Shown here one piece after another: positions 49,090-60,118 of a stretch of 64,000 nucleotides of DNA. The DNA comes from Rattus norvegicus (Eukaryota; Chordata; Mammalia; Rodentia; Muridae), in contig NC_086024.1 of assembly GCF_036323735.1 (NCBI RefSeq), forward strand, positions 62,458,924-62,522,923, written 5' to 3'. Positions within the stretch are counted from its first letter, which is position 1; each line of letters begins with the position of its first letter. Under the pieces are notes generated by a model, which saw nothing but the letters and a program-made list of their open reading frames with translations, had not been told where the DNA came from and did not search any database. A program made the position numbers and the translations under genes.

Positions 49090-50070
49090 TCAAGCCTATC
49101 CCACACCTATCTTGACAGAACCCAGGACAAACATGACTGAATTTCCCTCTAGGTCCCAGCTCTCAGCCCCAACAGCTAGTACATGGCTGGTGAGGGCTGA
49201 GAATTGACAGCTCTCAGGGTGGTCAGCAGCACCAGGTACGGTCCTTTCCAGCGAGGCTCGAGTGTCTGGACTCAGTGTAGCTGCAACCTGGAACTGATGG
49301 GATGTCTCAGGGGTCCCCAGGGCATAGGCTGCTGTCAGCTGTGAGCAGATTTCTTTCTGTATCACCTGTAGGTCTTTTAGCCTGGCACACAAATCATTAT
49401 TACTATGGCACTATGACATGTTGGTTCAGTAACATCATCTAATACAGTCAGGGGGGCTGAGGCCCCATATAAGATCTCAAAGGGGGTAAGGCTGAATCTG
49501 GAAGGGGTATTTCTTGCTCTGAAGAGAGCAAGAGGGAAGGAGTGTCACCCAGTCTGTGCCAGTCTCCATGGTTAATTTGGTCAGGGTCTCTTTTAGAGTT
49601 CTATTTATTTACCCTACCTGTCCTGAACTTTGAGGTCTGTAAATACAATGTAATTTCCAATTGACCTCTAAATACTTGGCCACACCCTGGCTTACCTTGG
49701 CAACGAAAGTAGGGCCGTTGTCTGACCAGATTACCTTGGGCATTCCAAATCGGAGGAAGATTTCTTCCAGTATCTTCTTGATGATTGCAGAGGCCGTCTC
49801 TTGTTTGGTGAGGAAAGCTTCTATCTATTCCTGAAAAAGTATCTACAAGCACTAGGAGATACTTGTGATTATATTTTTCTGGTTTTATCTCAGTGAAGTT
49901 CACTTCGACTTTTCACCAAACTCTCTAGGTCTCTTTGCCCTGTTTGCTTGCTAAGCATTCACTTATTGACATACCTTATACTTTCTACTGCCTCTCTGGC
50001 TAAAATCTTAAAGTCTATTACATACACTTAACTACTTGGACAAATTTTTTATCTCCTAATTGAGTCCATT
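49090..50070 (-). pseudogene. pol integrase remnant
   Basis: The integrase joins viral DNA to the host chromosome. The minus strand at 49601-49903 opens with NFTEIKPEKYNHKYLLVLVD, equivalent to the catalytic-core start where functional enzymes have DFTE; the first catalytic Asp is here Asn. A frameshift then moves the SDNGP-type segment (second catalytic Asp) into another frame. The C-terminal domain follows at 49096-49392. The N-terminal zinc-binding region upstream of 49930 is heavily decayed. Confidence 0.85.
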
Positions 50071-50149
50071 TCTGTATTTGGCAAAGTGAGTCTTTTCTTT
50101 GTTCTCTGGGAAGTATAGCTTTCCCCTCAATGTGCCATTGTCCTTTATC

Positions 50150-50730
50150 TTTTAAGCAATTTGGGCCTTTTCTAAGTGAGGCCATCCCTTAGTCCGATCC
50201 CAGTTCCCAGTGGCTGTCTCTTGCAGGCCTGCAACCAGGATGGGCTCCTGCATAACCATTTTTCGAGCCACTTTATCTGCTTCGTTATTGCCCCATGTCA
50301 CTGAATCTCTTCCTTCCTGATATCCTGAGCAATGAATAGTACTCACAGTTGTTGGCTTCATCAGGACATCCAAGAGATGGTAAAGGCATCTGCAGTGCTG
50401 ATGTACTGGGGGGGGGGTAGAGGTTCAGTCATCCCAGATGACATTGTGTTGTCCACCATGGCAGCACCCACTTGTCTCTGACCTTCATTCATGAAGAGAA
50501 CTGTTCCCGTCTGTGGACAAGGTCCTCGGCTTTCAGCAGGGGTCAATCAGCCAGTCGCAGAGGTCTTTCCTCCACCCATGGGCTTCTGCCAGTGCTTGAC
50601 ACTCGTGCTGTGGTGGCTCCAGGTCCGGATTGGGCAGCAAGGTGACCAGATTGTCCCCAACCGGTGGAGAATCTAGTCCATGGCAGCTGACCAGTGGTCC
50701 CATCTTTTGGGACACTCTATTCAAAGGCAA
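50150..50730 (-). pseudogene. pol RT connection and RNase H remnant
   Basis: The minus strand at 50533-50730 ends in a LLPNPDLEPPQHECQALAEA motif equivalent to the RT connection. RNase H-like pieces follow at 50361-50546 (EGQRQVGAAMV) and 50152-50373 (IHCSGYQEGRDS, equivalent to the C-terminal HxPGHQ zone). The catalytic TDGS segment is replaced by unrelated residues and several frameshifts separate the parts. Confidence 0.8.
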
Positions 50731-50739
50731 ACATCAGCC

Positions 50740-51120
50740 ACTCTATCACAGTTTAAGTCCTGGATTGGGTGATAATTGTTAGTGCCCGGCTGGCAGGAGT
50801 GATATGTTCCAAGTAGAACAGCGCTAAGCCATTCGTCTCCCAGCATCAGGTACTGGTGCACTGAGACAGGTCTTAAGCTCCGCATACACAGTCTGTAGAT
50901 ATGCATACACATGGCCTCACCCAGCCATTTCAGCCCACGCAAGCCATTTTGGAGAGCAATTTTCTCATGAGCAAGGGATAGGGGCAGTCAGGGATGACTA
51001 TGAACTAGTGGGTTACCCGGCCCACGCCAAGGTCCACTGTTCTTCGGGCAGTCCATAAGTATTGTTTGTTGCCAGTAGGCCCCTGTACCCAAGGTCTTTG
51101 GATATTGGCCCACTGGAGGG
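50740..51120 (-). pseudogene. Protease C-terminus and RT N-terminus remnant
   Basis: WVQGPTGNKQYLWT...GRVTH (51005-51100) matches the gammaretroviral protease C-terminal half; a TAG at 51005-51007 precedes an FIVIPDCPYPLL segment. PGTNNYHPIQDL (about 50755-50795) matches the RT N-terminus. The sequence then jumps to the RT connection, so the RT palm with its YxDD site is missing. No DTGA protease active site is visible. Confidence 0.82.
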
Positions 51121-51209
51121 GGGCATAGGAGCACAGAGCATTGGGTCCCTGCATCCACACTTCCCTTCTATCTCTGTACATAGCCAGCACTCTAGGACCA
51201 AGAGGCTCT

Positions 51210-51720
51210 CCAGTGTCCCCTCTTGTTCTTTCTGGGGCAGTCCCTGACCCAGTGTCTTTTTTTTTTTTTTTTCTTCGTATTAGGCACACTGATCTTTAGC
51301 CAGGAATTCTCTTCTGTTGCCAGGTACTATCTTCCTAGGTTCCCTAACTACTGTGGCCAGTATATGTTCCTCTCTTGTCTTTTATCTCTCTTTAGCTCTC
51401 TAATTTCCTCTTCCTTTAGTCTCTTTTCTTCCCTAGCTTCCTGCTCTTTTTAACCTTCTTTCTTTCTTTCTTTTTTTTCAGTCTCTCTGCATCTTCTTCT
51501 ACAGCTATTAGGTGCTGTCCACTTTTCTGCACAGACCCTGAACCATGCATCAACTTACAATAACTCTCTCAGCGACTTAGCTTAACCCTTCAAGTTTCTG
51601 TAACTTTCTCTTCATATCTTTTCCTTATCTTAGCCAGATTGGTGGGGCATTTTCCAGCCCCTAGGAGACCCACCCTTGGAGCCTGGGGGCAGACCTGGAG
51701 CACTCCCTACCTTCAGGGGT
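51210..51720 (-). pseudogene. gag remnant (capsid C-terminus and nucleocapsid)
   Basis: On the minus strand a GRKLQKLEGL-like capsid segment (about 51600-51650) is followed by an E/R/K-rich charged helix (51330-51480) and LATVV, then a DQCA...HWVRDCPRK zinc-knuckle-like nucleocapsid motif (51215-51300). The knuckle is interrupted by an A-run (T-run at 51258-51273 on the plus strand) and stops occur throughout. Confidence 0.75.
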
Positions 51721-53135
51721 ATGAAGAGAGCAGGCAGAAGTGAGGGCCTTCTATGCGTGTTGGAACCCTTTTTTTTTTTCTGGCCTCTAGTAGGATTCCG
51801 TCTTTCCTCAGTGGTAAAGAAGACCTGTAACAGTTACTAACAAGCATATCAAATGGGATGGTGAGAAAACAAGAGAATCTTGAGAATAGAGTCTACCGAA
51901 GAGGGCAAACAGCATTTAGTCACACAGCTAAACCAGGAGGCCTTTCTTGGAACAAAAAGGCCATTGTCAGTGTCAGCTCCATGGCTTTGCCTCTCAAGAG
52001 AACCAGCCTCCAAATGACACTAGGCTTCTAGTAACAACTAATAACAAAAGGATGGAGAGATGGTTAGAACCTGGGTGCTAGATGCCAGGGGGCTGATAAA
52101 AGAATTGTAACCAGTTCACCTGGGGCTATCAGGACCTCAGTAGTAGCCCTTTACCAAACTGTCTCACTGGGTTTAAAGGCCCATGGAAAAGAAAACATTA
52201 ATCCTGACCTTGGCTACCTCCAAGTAATTTAGTGCTGGAGACTGACTCCTCCCTTGGAATAAAGACAGCAGATAAGGCAGGCTTCCTTAAAGAACTTCTC
52301 TAAATGAGCACTCTCCTTCTGTGAGCAAATGTCAGAAATTCCTTTCCTGTTCTTGTTTACCTTATAGCCCCACCTAGCTCTCAGCCTTTTTAGATTATTC
52401 TTCCTGTAGCATTTCTAACACAGCCTGTCCCTTTTTTTTTTTTTTTTTTTAGCCTGTTAACAGCATTTTTGATCTTTTAGGCAGTTATGCACTAAGTGTC
52501 ATACCGGCTGAAACTCCGCCTTTAAGATTCTTTGCTCCCAAGCAAAATTTAAATCCTTTTCCAGCTTATCTCAGCTGTCCAAGATTTTAAACACGGTCGT
52601 CAGTCCAAATTCAAACACGAAACAAAAGTCAAAAAAACACTGGACAATACCACAGAAAACAATCCAGACAAACAAGACCAAGACAAAGCATCCTATAACC
52701 AATTTCCACAGATGCCTGGTACCTTCAGTACCTGGCCCAAACTGCAGCTTAACCTTAGCTGCTTCTGGGATACCAAACACAGAAACAGAATACAGACAAC
52801 AGACACTAACACATCTAAGCACACTTGTCCGTGCCTATACTTAAATAGGCAGCCGAACTCGACCTCCAAAGTCACAGTCAGATCTTTTTGACTGTCCGTT
52901 GCCGGGTCCTCCCGACAAAATTCGGCTCGAGGAACGTTTCTCACGCGTCCCAGAGCCAGGACCCAACAAAGGCTGACTCGTGGAACGTCTCTCATGAGTC
53001 CCAGAGCCTGCGCGATTGGGGCGTCCCCCGGTGCGCTTTCTAAAAAGGAAAAAAAGAAAGAAAAAGACTATTCGGAGTAGGAATCCTTCATCTACTCACA
53101 GGCGCCATTTTGGGGTGGGGAACCTTCTTCCACCC
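51721..53135 (-). other. Provirus leader and decayed 5' gag zone
   Basis: No intact matrix or p12 reading frame is visible. It holds an internal A-run of about 20 nt (T-run at 52431-52450), and a minus-strand open frame of 100 residues at 52693-52995 with no resemblance to gag. A long noncoding leader of this kind is a feature of VL30-type elements. Confidence 0.6.
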
Positions 53136-53237
53136 GTGCACAGGGCAGGAAACCTTCTTCTGCCCAGACAGTGCACTAAGACTCTCGTGCACAGGGCAGG
53201 AATCCTTCATCTGCCCAGACAGTGCACTAAGACCTTA
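53136..53237 (-). repeat. Two tandem 51-bp repeats in the provirus leader
   Basis: Unit 1 is 53136-53186, unit 2 is 53187-53237, with a few substitutions. Each unit carries the palindrome GTGCAC twice (starting at 53136, 53171, 53187 and 53222). The repeats lie downstream of the primer binding site, where retroviral dimerisation and packaging signals usually lie. Confidence 0.9.
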
Positions 53238-53708
53238 AACCGGTACCGAAAAACACAGACTACAGGACTTAATTCACACACACTCACACACACGAGCACA
53301 AACAAAAGAGAAAAAAAAAACAAAACAAAACAAAACCGACGTCGACTTCGTGTCGACCAGAGGCACTGAAACTGATCGGCAGGTCGCAGACCTTGCCTAA
53401 CAAACCGGTCGTCAAGGAGTAAAGTCTCCTCTGGACCTATCAGATGGGGTTCACCAGGCGTCCCTGGTCCCCCCTTGTCCTCCTGGGACGTCTCCCAGGG
53501 CGAACGGACGGTGGGTACCTGGACACGTCTATCCCTATCCACCCCGCTCTCCTTCCTGGAGCGCGGTCTCACTGAGCGTCCGCAAAACCGAAACAGCGAT
53601 CGCACCAGATTCCCAGACAGAACATAGACACAGACCCAGACACAGCGCTGAGATAAAACAGAGAATCTTACCTCCAAGTGGGTCTAGGACCCCTGGGTGG
53701 TCGCGCAG

Positions 53709-53726
53709 ATCCCGGACGAGCCCCCA
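53709..53726 (-). other. Primer binding site, tRNA-Pro type
   Basis: The minus strand reads TGGGGGCTCGTCCGGGAT, the 18-nt site used by murine leukaemia virus-type viruses for tRNA-Pro, two bases after the end of U5. It fixes provirus orientation. Confidence 0.95.
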
Positions 53727-53728
53727 AA

Positions 53729-54281
53729 TGAAAGACCCCCGAAGGGAGCCCCCCACTCAAGTCTCGGGAAAGACGCGCACCCAGTAGGACACAGACACCG
53801 ACCTGCTGTAATCACACGAGGAAGATTTATTGTGAGCGAGATGAAACGAGAGCTCAGGCCAGCATGCTGGGGTCGAGACTCATACGCCACACAGGGAGTA
53901 GAGGAGTTCGACCCCGACCTGAATTTTCACAGAGCTTATAAAGGAAAAAACCACAAACCAGGGGGATCAAGAGGGAGGGAGGAGGGGAATTCCAAAACCA
54001 CAAACTGCCCATATTTAGGTCATATGCTAGTCATGTGTAACACTAGGCAACACACCCAGGACTTTGTGACATTGTGATTAGGGGTAGTGACATTTTCAGG
54101 GCCATTGGACCATTGTGGCCGGAGGCTATGGGTCATTGTGGCTGTTCCAGGAAACTTTTCATGCAAGAATGTTCCGGGAACCATTGTACAGCAAGGGAGG
54201 GGCGAAAAGTTCATGTTCTCACAGACCCTACCTCTTCTTTTTGGGTAGCTAGGCGGCTTATTATTAATTTTTAATCCTTCA
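53729..54281 (-). repeat. Provirus 5' LTR
   Basis: 553 bp, offset exactly 5446 bp from the 3'LTR, with the same TATA-type box (53934-53944) and AATAAA (53826-53831). It would drive transcription towards lower coordinates. The peptides translated across both LTRs are identical. Confidence 0.95.
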
Positions 54282-54285
54282 AAGT
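54282..54285. repeat. Provirus target-site duplication, right copy
   Basis: AAGT immediately after the LTR end, matching 48279-48282. Confidence 0.85.
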
Positions 54286-54620
54286 CCAGCAATCAAAAGT
54301 TCCCTTTGCCTCCCCATTAGGTTAGCCATTAACATGCATAATCAAAGTAAAACACTTCCTCCTAACTTTGGGCTTTCCCCTTATACCTTTACAAACTACA
54401 ATTTTCCTATGGGCTACTTCTGTCTCCTCTATCCAGAGGAGTTCCGACCACTGGGACAAACACCCTTCCTCCTTCTCCCTTGTGCCTTTTCCCCTTCTCC
54501 CTTGTCCTCTATCTTCTGTTTTCATTTCTTACTCCATGGCTTTGTTCCTCTGGGGCAAATAAATCTCCTGTATTTTGATAACTTGGTCTTGGTAGTCTTG
54601 AGCCAATATTGACCCCTATA
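54286..54620 (+). mobile_element. LTR-like remnant
   Basis: CT-rich segment ending in CTCTGGGGCAAATAAATCTCC and TTGGTCTTGG, the pattern of R/U5 from a rodent LTR with a polyadenylation signal at about 54557. Left boundary and family are not fixed; it is unrelated to the adjacent provirus LTR. Confidence 0.45.
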
Positions 54621-54639
54621 CATGGTTTCTTTTCTTTTT

Positions 54640-55138
54640 ATTTTTGCCTTTGAGAAGGTTAAGCTGATCCCATGATAGACTTTAAATTGGCAGTTAAGGA
54701 GCCAAGGCCTGAAAACTGGGCAAGTCCAAGCAAGCCCAGGCAAGTCAATTACTAGTATAAAAAAACCCAGACTCCAGCCTTCACACCCAGGTAATGGAAT
54801 GTCCCAGCCACCTGGCCTGAAGCAATGACAATGGATCAGCAGCAGTTTTTAGACTCCCTCAGGTACTTCCTCAGTAACAGTTTCCTGATCTCCCTAGAAA
54901 GTTCCCAGTCCCCACACCCTGGTAATAGAATGTCCTTAGAGATGGACCCAAGATTAGCATAGAGGTCACCTATCCAGAAATTCCCTGATTTCAGGCTTAC
55001 AAGCTCACTTGGGTGTCTCTCTATCTTAGTAATGGAGAGACCCCAACATGCTGGACTTCGGCAGAATAAAACACTCTTTAGGTTTACGTATTATTTGAGT
55101 CTGGGATATCATTCCTCAGCGAATCATAGACCCTTACA
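54640..55138 (+). mobile_element. Second LTR-like remnant
   Basis: Contains TAGTATAAAAAAACCC (TATA-type, about 54755) and GCAGAATAAAACACTCTTTAGG (polyadenylation type, about 55062), ending near GACCCTTACA. The spacing fits a solo LTR of about 500 bp, but TG...CA ends were not identified. A block containing ACACCC(A/T)GGTAAT(G/A)(G/A)AATGTCC occurs twice (about 54784 and 54914). Confidence 0.45.
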
Positions 55139-58073
55139 GCCTATCTTTCTGTCTAGTCCTGCTGACCTGTAAAGAAGTAAACCATGTGAGTTTTTGAACT
55201 TCAGCTGACTTCTATAAGGAGGTGTTACTTCTCATGCTCTGTTAGCCTTTGATCGAATCTTTTGACTAAATGTATATGGCTATTCATCTTTTCCCATTAC
55301 TCCACTGGGCATCTTACATGTGCATGCTAACCATGCCTTTATTTTCAGAAAAGCTTCAGTCATTTAAAAATAACTTTTTGGCTTCTTTATCCATTATACT
55401 TATTACAGGGTTTGTGTTTATGTGTTTCATGTACCACACATTTATTAAGACTTTATTTTGTTCTCGTTCTCTCTCTCTCTCCCTCTGTCCTTTGCTCCCC
55501 CTTCCTCTCCCTCTCTGTTTCTTCCTTCATCCTGCTCCTTCTTTCCTCCCTCTCTCCCTCCTTCCCTCACCCTGACCTCTCTCTGTCCCTTTACATTATT
55601 CCTTCTCCCTGGTCTTCGGATTACCTAAGCTATGTTTATCTAATTCCAGTTTGCCTGTTCTTTTTTCCATTGGTTCATCTTGTTTTCTCTTAAAATTTCA
55701 TTCCCTTAAAAGTAAAAGAAAACTTTATTACTTAAAACACACAGGCAACTAAAAAAAAAAAAACCATCCTTTTGTTTTCAATACCAGAATTCTCATTTGC
55801 TAGTTCCCACTTCATTGGTGTTGTTTGAATATCATCATTTCCCCTCCCTTTAATTCTTTAAGGAGTTCTTTTAGTTGTGGAAATATTAATAGAGCCCTGA
55901 AGGATTGTCTACACTCACTATTTTACTACCCAGACCCACACAGATCCTTCCTGGACAGTTTGGTTTGCCGGGTGCTTTGTTTTCTTTCTTTTGTTTTGTT
56001 TTGAAACCCATGCAATATGATGACTCAAAGGTGGGTTTACTGCCTACTGCTTCTTTGTATTTATGAACTATATTTTTCCCTTGTTTGCTTCGGTAATAAC
56101 TGAAACTTTAGAAACCCTGGAGCAAATTCGTGAGAAGGTGTCCCAGACATTGTTTACTCTCTGCGTAAGGTACTCGTTTAACCGCTTGGTTGAAATGATT
56201 CCTTAAATCTGAACTTTCTCCAGGTGCTAACCTCTGGTGCCTTTGCTCAGATATCCTTCCCTTGTTTTTGCCTTGGCCTGACTCCATTAGTCTGTTTGTG
56301 TAGGTGGAAGGCACGAATTTTCCAAAACTGTATGGTTTGGAGGCTACTGTCAAAGTGTGGGAAGTTTCTGTTTTAACCTCTGTTCAGCCCAAAACTATTA
56401 GTCTAGGGATTCTCTTACTAGCCTCTGTCAAGGAATAGCTTTGGGCATGCATACTTGGTCTTCAGATAGTCCAAGTTTAGTGCTATTTTTATTTTATATC
56501 TATCTTTTTAATTCCCAGGGCAGACTAGTACACTATTATTTAATCAAAAGTTGTGTTGAAGCCCTGTACGGCAGCCAGCCTTCTTGTCCATGTTGGTGGA
56601 CTGGTGTGCAGTTGTAGGGAAGAGTTTGAGCACTCGTACTGTGTGGCTTATAACTAAATTATAGAATAGCCAAGTACATGTTTACCTCCTTGCCAAACAC
56701 AAGAAATAATTATGGCCCTAATGCTTTCTTCTTGGAGATTTTTTTTTTTTTTTGGCTTGTTTGTTGGGTTTTTTGTTTTTGTTTTTCAGATACTTCTATC
56801 AAACTTCTGGTAGCTTAGTTATTTGGCTTGCACTGATGTGTCAGTCCCTGCTGGTCTCTGGCTTGTTCTCTGCCAAGATAACCACTGTTTTAATTTTTTT
56901 TCCTAAGTAAAGAATGTTCCTTGCTCTGTTCCAGATAAAACCAGCTCCTTAGGCAGAGCCAAAGACTGCCTTCACCTCCTGTCCCATTTTCCTGCTGAGC
57001 AAGACCTTCATATCACTTCCCCTGAGTTGGGGAGTAGGGACTGTTGTGAATTGTTACAAGGGGAGGAGCAGTGTGACTGACTCTTTTCTCCCTCCCTTGA
57101 GCCTCCTTGAGTGGAACATTCTTTCCAGGAGCAAGTTGAAACAAGGGCAATTGCGGCCCCAGTATTTTCAACCTGTCCCATTTAGTTCATCATCAAGAGA
57201 TAAGAAAAAAGTAGCACATCTGCCTGGAAAAAGCATTTGCCTGGTTAAACCGATTGAATGGTTAAGGAAGAGAAAGCCGTCTCTTGGTGATATCTGCAGC
57301 TGGGACAGAGCATCTGTGACGTATAGACAGAGTAGAGGTTAAAGGAACAGCTTCAAGTCAAAATCCATGAGGTCTTACTGCTATCCCTGAGAACTGGAGG
57401 GTTTATCTGAATTAGTGGATCTTATCCCCTCTGTGCCCTTAAGGACTATTTGCAGTGACTTTCAATGGCTGTTGTCTGGAGAAGAAATCCAACACCTGCT
57501 GCCTCTTGCCATTCTAGAAGTTCTGCATCCTTCACATTCCCATTCCGTAGCTTGATTTTTAGCTGAGGAACATAAACATATGTTCTCAATGAAAACACCC
57601 CTTCAGAATTTCTTCCCCTGGCTTTGCAAGGTCAGGAAGATAAAATAGGAGTGATTCCTCCCTGCTAAAACCCCAAACTGTTCCTGAGAAGTGCTCTTTC
57701 AAAGTGATAATAAAACGACAATCTTCCATGTAAACTACACAAGTAGAATTGATATATTCTGAATCACATACAGAAATTAAACCTGTTTCTGAAGTGTGTT
57801 GTTTCCTATGGAGACACCCTTCCAAGAGTGCCTGAAACCCTCTAGGCATCAATGACTATGCTTCAATCTGAAGGACCACTATATTATTAATTCATTTGGG
57901 TTCTGTTTGTCCTAAAGCTCTTCCCACAACATAAACAAAGCAAGTTTGATTCTTTTCCTTATCTCCATTTTAAGGGAATCCCTTGCATAGTTATGAGGCA
58001 TCAAAAGAGGTGAGAGGCATCTCCAGCTGCACTCAATATGCATGAATCTTAAGGTCAGTTGCTGACTCTCATT
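55139..58073. other. Unassigned sequence with a pyrimidine-rich tract
   Basis: About 2.9 kb without recognised transposons other than a (TC)-rich tract at 55464-55592, an A-run near 55750 and a T-run at 56739-56753. Open frames such as 57046-57342 resemble no family and lack splice context. Confidence 0.4.
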
Positions 58074-58200
58074 AAGATGGGGGAGCATAGGGGTTGGGGA
58101 TTTAGCTCAGTGGTAGAGCGCTTGCCTAGCAAGTGCAAGGCCCTGGGTTCGGTCCCCAGCTCCAAAAAAAAGAAAAGAGAAAAAAAAAGATGGGGGGCAT
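58074..58200 (+). mobile_element. Young rat ID SINE with target-site duplications
   Basis: The body at 58090-58163 reads GGGGTTGGGGATTTAGCTCA, GTGGTAGAGCGCTTGCCTAG, GGGTTCGGTCCCCAGCTCC, near-consensus with intact A- and B-box regions for pol III, followed by an A-rich tail to about 58186. The flanks are AAGATGGGGGAGCAT (58074-58088) and AAGATGGGGGGCAT (58187-58200), a duplication with one base lost. It is among the youngest repeats in the window. Confidence 0.94.
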
Positions 58201-58564
58201 CTCTGGGAAAATAAAGTCCTTGAAATCGCCTGAAGGAGCTGAGCAGGTCTAAGTTCCTGCAGAGTAATCATTTACTCATTAAATTATATCTCATGCGAAG
58301 CTGCCCACTTGGCTGCCCACTATGCATTTTGCAAGGATGCGTGTTACTTGGGAAAGAAAGTGATTCTAGAAAGACTGTAATATCATTGGAAATGATAGGG
58401 AAAAAAACTCACAACAAAGGAGAGTTTGAGATTTGCTCCTAATGGGCAAGGAATGAAATTCTAAATTGATAGCTTGAAGTCAACGAAGTTACTGAGTCTG
58501 TCTTACCAATCATTATTCAGATTATACAAGATGATGAACTATAAACAGTCAGCATCCTCCTCTA
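58201..58564. other. Unassigned sequence
   Basis: No repeat or exon recognised. Confidence 0.4.
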
Positions 58565-58890
58565 GCCCAGCTAGATGACTCAGCAGGTAAAGGTAAAGCC
58601 TGACAAACTAAACTCAATCCTCAAACCTATGTCACAAAAAAATCTGAACGCAAAGATGCATATCTGTGATCCCAGCTCTCTTGCTACAACCTAGAAGGCC
58701 GAGACAGGAGAGGCACGTGGAAGATCCTGGGTCAGCTAGCCTGGAGTACACGGCATGGCAGAAAAAACAGAAGATGCCCTGCTGCCCCCAAAATGTTGTC
58801 TTCTGGCTTCCTCACAGATACTGACAAACACACACACACACACACACACACACAGGCATACATACATACTTGTGCACACGCACACACACA
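58565..58890 (+). mobile_element. Composite B4-type SINE with (CA)n tail
   Basis: A tRNA-like head (GCCCAGCTAGATGACTCAGC) precedes a B1-like part (ATCTGTGATCCCAGCTCTC, GGCCGAGACAGGAG) and then CTTCTGGCTTCCTCACAGA and a CA-rich tail at 58826-58892. Same architecture as 8009-8340 in the opposite orientation. Confidence 0.6.
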
Positions 58891-59644
58891 CACAGAGCTA
58901 CACACATGGGCACATGCCACAGTGATAATCCTTAAAAGAATGAACTTTAAACAATAACTGTATGCTAGCATTTCCCATTGTTTATGGCCCCAAAGATTTC
59001 TTCCTACACACCTGTGAAAACTGACATTTATTGCCAACACTTCCTGTTTCATAATTTTTAATTACTTACTGTCATAGTGCTGAGCCCAGTGAATCTTCCT
59101 TTTCAATGGTATTTTTTTTAAAAAAAATAATACATTCACTTCTGTCTTTATTTAGTTTAAGTAGGATCTTGTGCTACAAAGAGAAACACTATTACTATGT
59201 TAATAATGACTGTATGAGGGTTTCAGCACACTACTAGCTTTTACACCCTTCATTTTCTATATTTATGAAAAAGACATTTCTTTACTACGTAGATAATCAA
59301 TGCATTCAGGTACAATTACCTAGTATTTTTAACAGTAAAATATTAAATGCATACAAATTACATATAAAAACTAAAATATGTATTATAAAGTTCCACCTCA
59401 GGTTGAAAAGACCAGAAATACTTAAATGAAACCTTCTTAAATTGTGTGAATGTGAATTTAATTCACTTTTATGCACTGTAATCCAACAAAGCCATAATAA
59501 GGGCCATTTGTTTGTATAAATTTCAGTGCTTGGTAGTCACAGCTTAACCCAGACAAGTCAAAAGTGATATTCTTAATAATCTAATACCACCTTCCCATCA
59601 AAGAATGAAGAATAATTTACATTCCTTCTCTTTCTTTTCAGCGT
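58891..59644. other. Unassigned AT-rich sequence
   Basis: No repeat or exon recognised. Confidence 0.4.
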
Positions 59645-59757
59645 TTTCTTGAGACAGTCTCTTACAGCCAGGGTGCCTTCCTACTCCTTATGTAACCGAG
59701 TTTTTTCCTGAGCTCCTGAGTGTTACAATTCTAGTTACTCCCCCACAATATCCAGCT
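59645..59757 (-). mobile_element. Old B1-like SINE, antisense
   Basis: Plus-strand antisense landmarks TTTTCTTGAGACAGTCTCTT, TTACAGCCAGGGTG and CTCCTGAGTGTTACAATTCT (compare cccgagtgctgggattaaag). It is heavily diverged. Confidence 0.5.
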
Positions 59758-60118
59758 GCAGTTTTCCTTTTACTATAAAGACCCACCTCATTTATTAGCT
59801 TAGATCCTTTTCAAAATGATTTTAAAATTTGTCTGTACATTTTGGTGTGACTTTAGCAACTCTAATTTATAATATTTATTTCAAAAGATTGTCTTTTGAG
59901 TGCCAAAAGGAAATGTTTTATTAAATTATATAAGGATTTGTTGAAAGTATTTCCTTATGATGTTCGCATTAGCATATTTTTAGTCTTTTGGACAACAGCA
60001 TAGGAATGCGTTATAGGTTTGTTCTGTCGTAGCAGCTCCACTCCCTGCTCCAACAGTAGTAAGCTTCTCTTAAAGATACATCCAGTCTTCAGGTGGATGT
60101 CAGAGGTGACCTGTGAAG

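Larger units (their letters stand above)
48283..54281 (-). mobile_element. Defective gammaretrovirus-like provirus (VL30-like), identical LTRs
   Basis: A 5999-bp provirus on the minus strand: 5'LTR 53729-54281, primer site 53709-53726, long leader, gag, pro and pol remnants, a trace of env, polypurine tract, 3'LTR 48283-48835. It has the 4-bp duplication AAGT on both sides. The PBS complements tRNA-Pro and pol resembles murine leukaemia virus, placing it in class I. All coding parts are broken, while the LTRs show no difference I can detect. That points to recent insertion with proteins supplied in trans, as for VL30 elements. The VL30-like label is an inference from structure. Confidence 0.92.

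Noticed and set aside
53136..53237. CRISPR-like repeat-spacer array
   Set aside because: Only two contiguous 51-bp direct repeats without spacers, inside a retroviral leader of a mammalian genome.
58090..58163. tRNA gene
   Set aside because: The pol III boxes belong to an ID SINE derived from tRNA-Ala, with an A-tail and target-site duplications. No proper cloverleaf or anticodon arm is evident.
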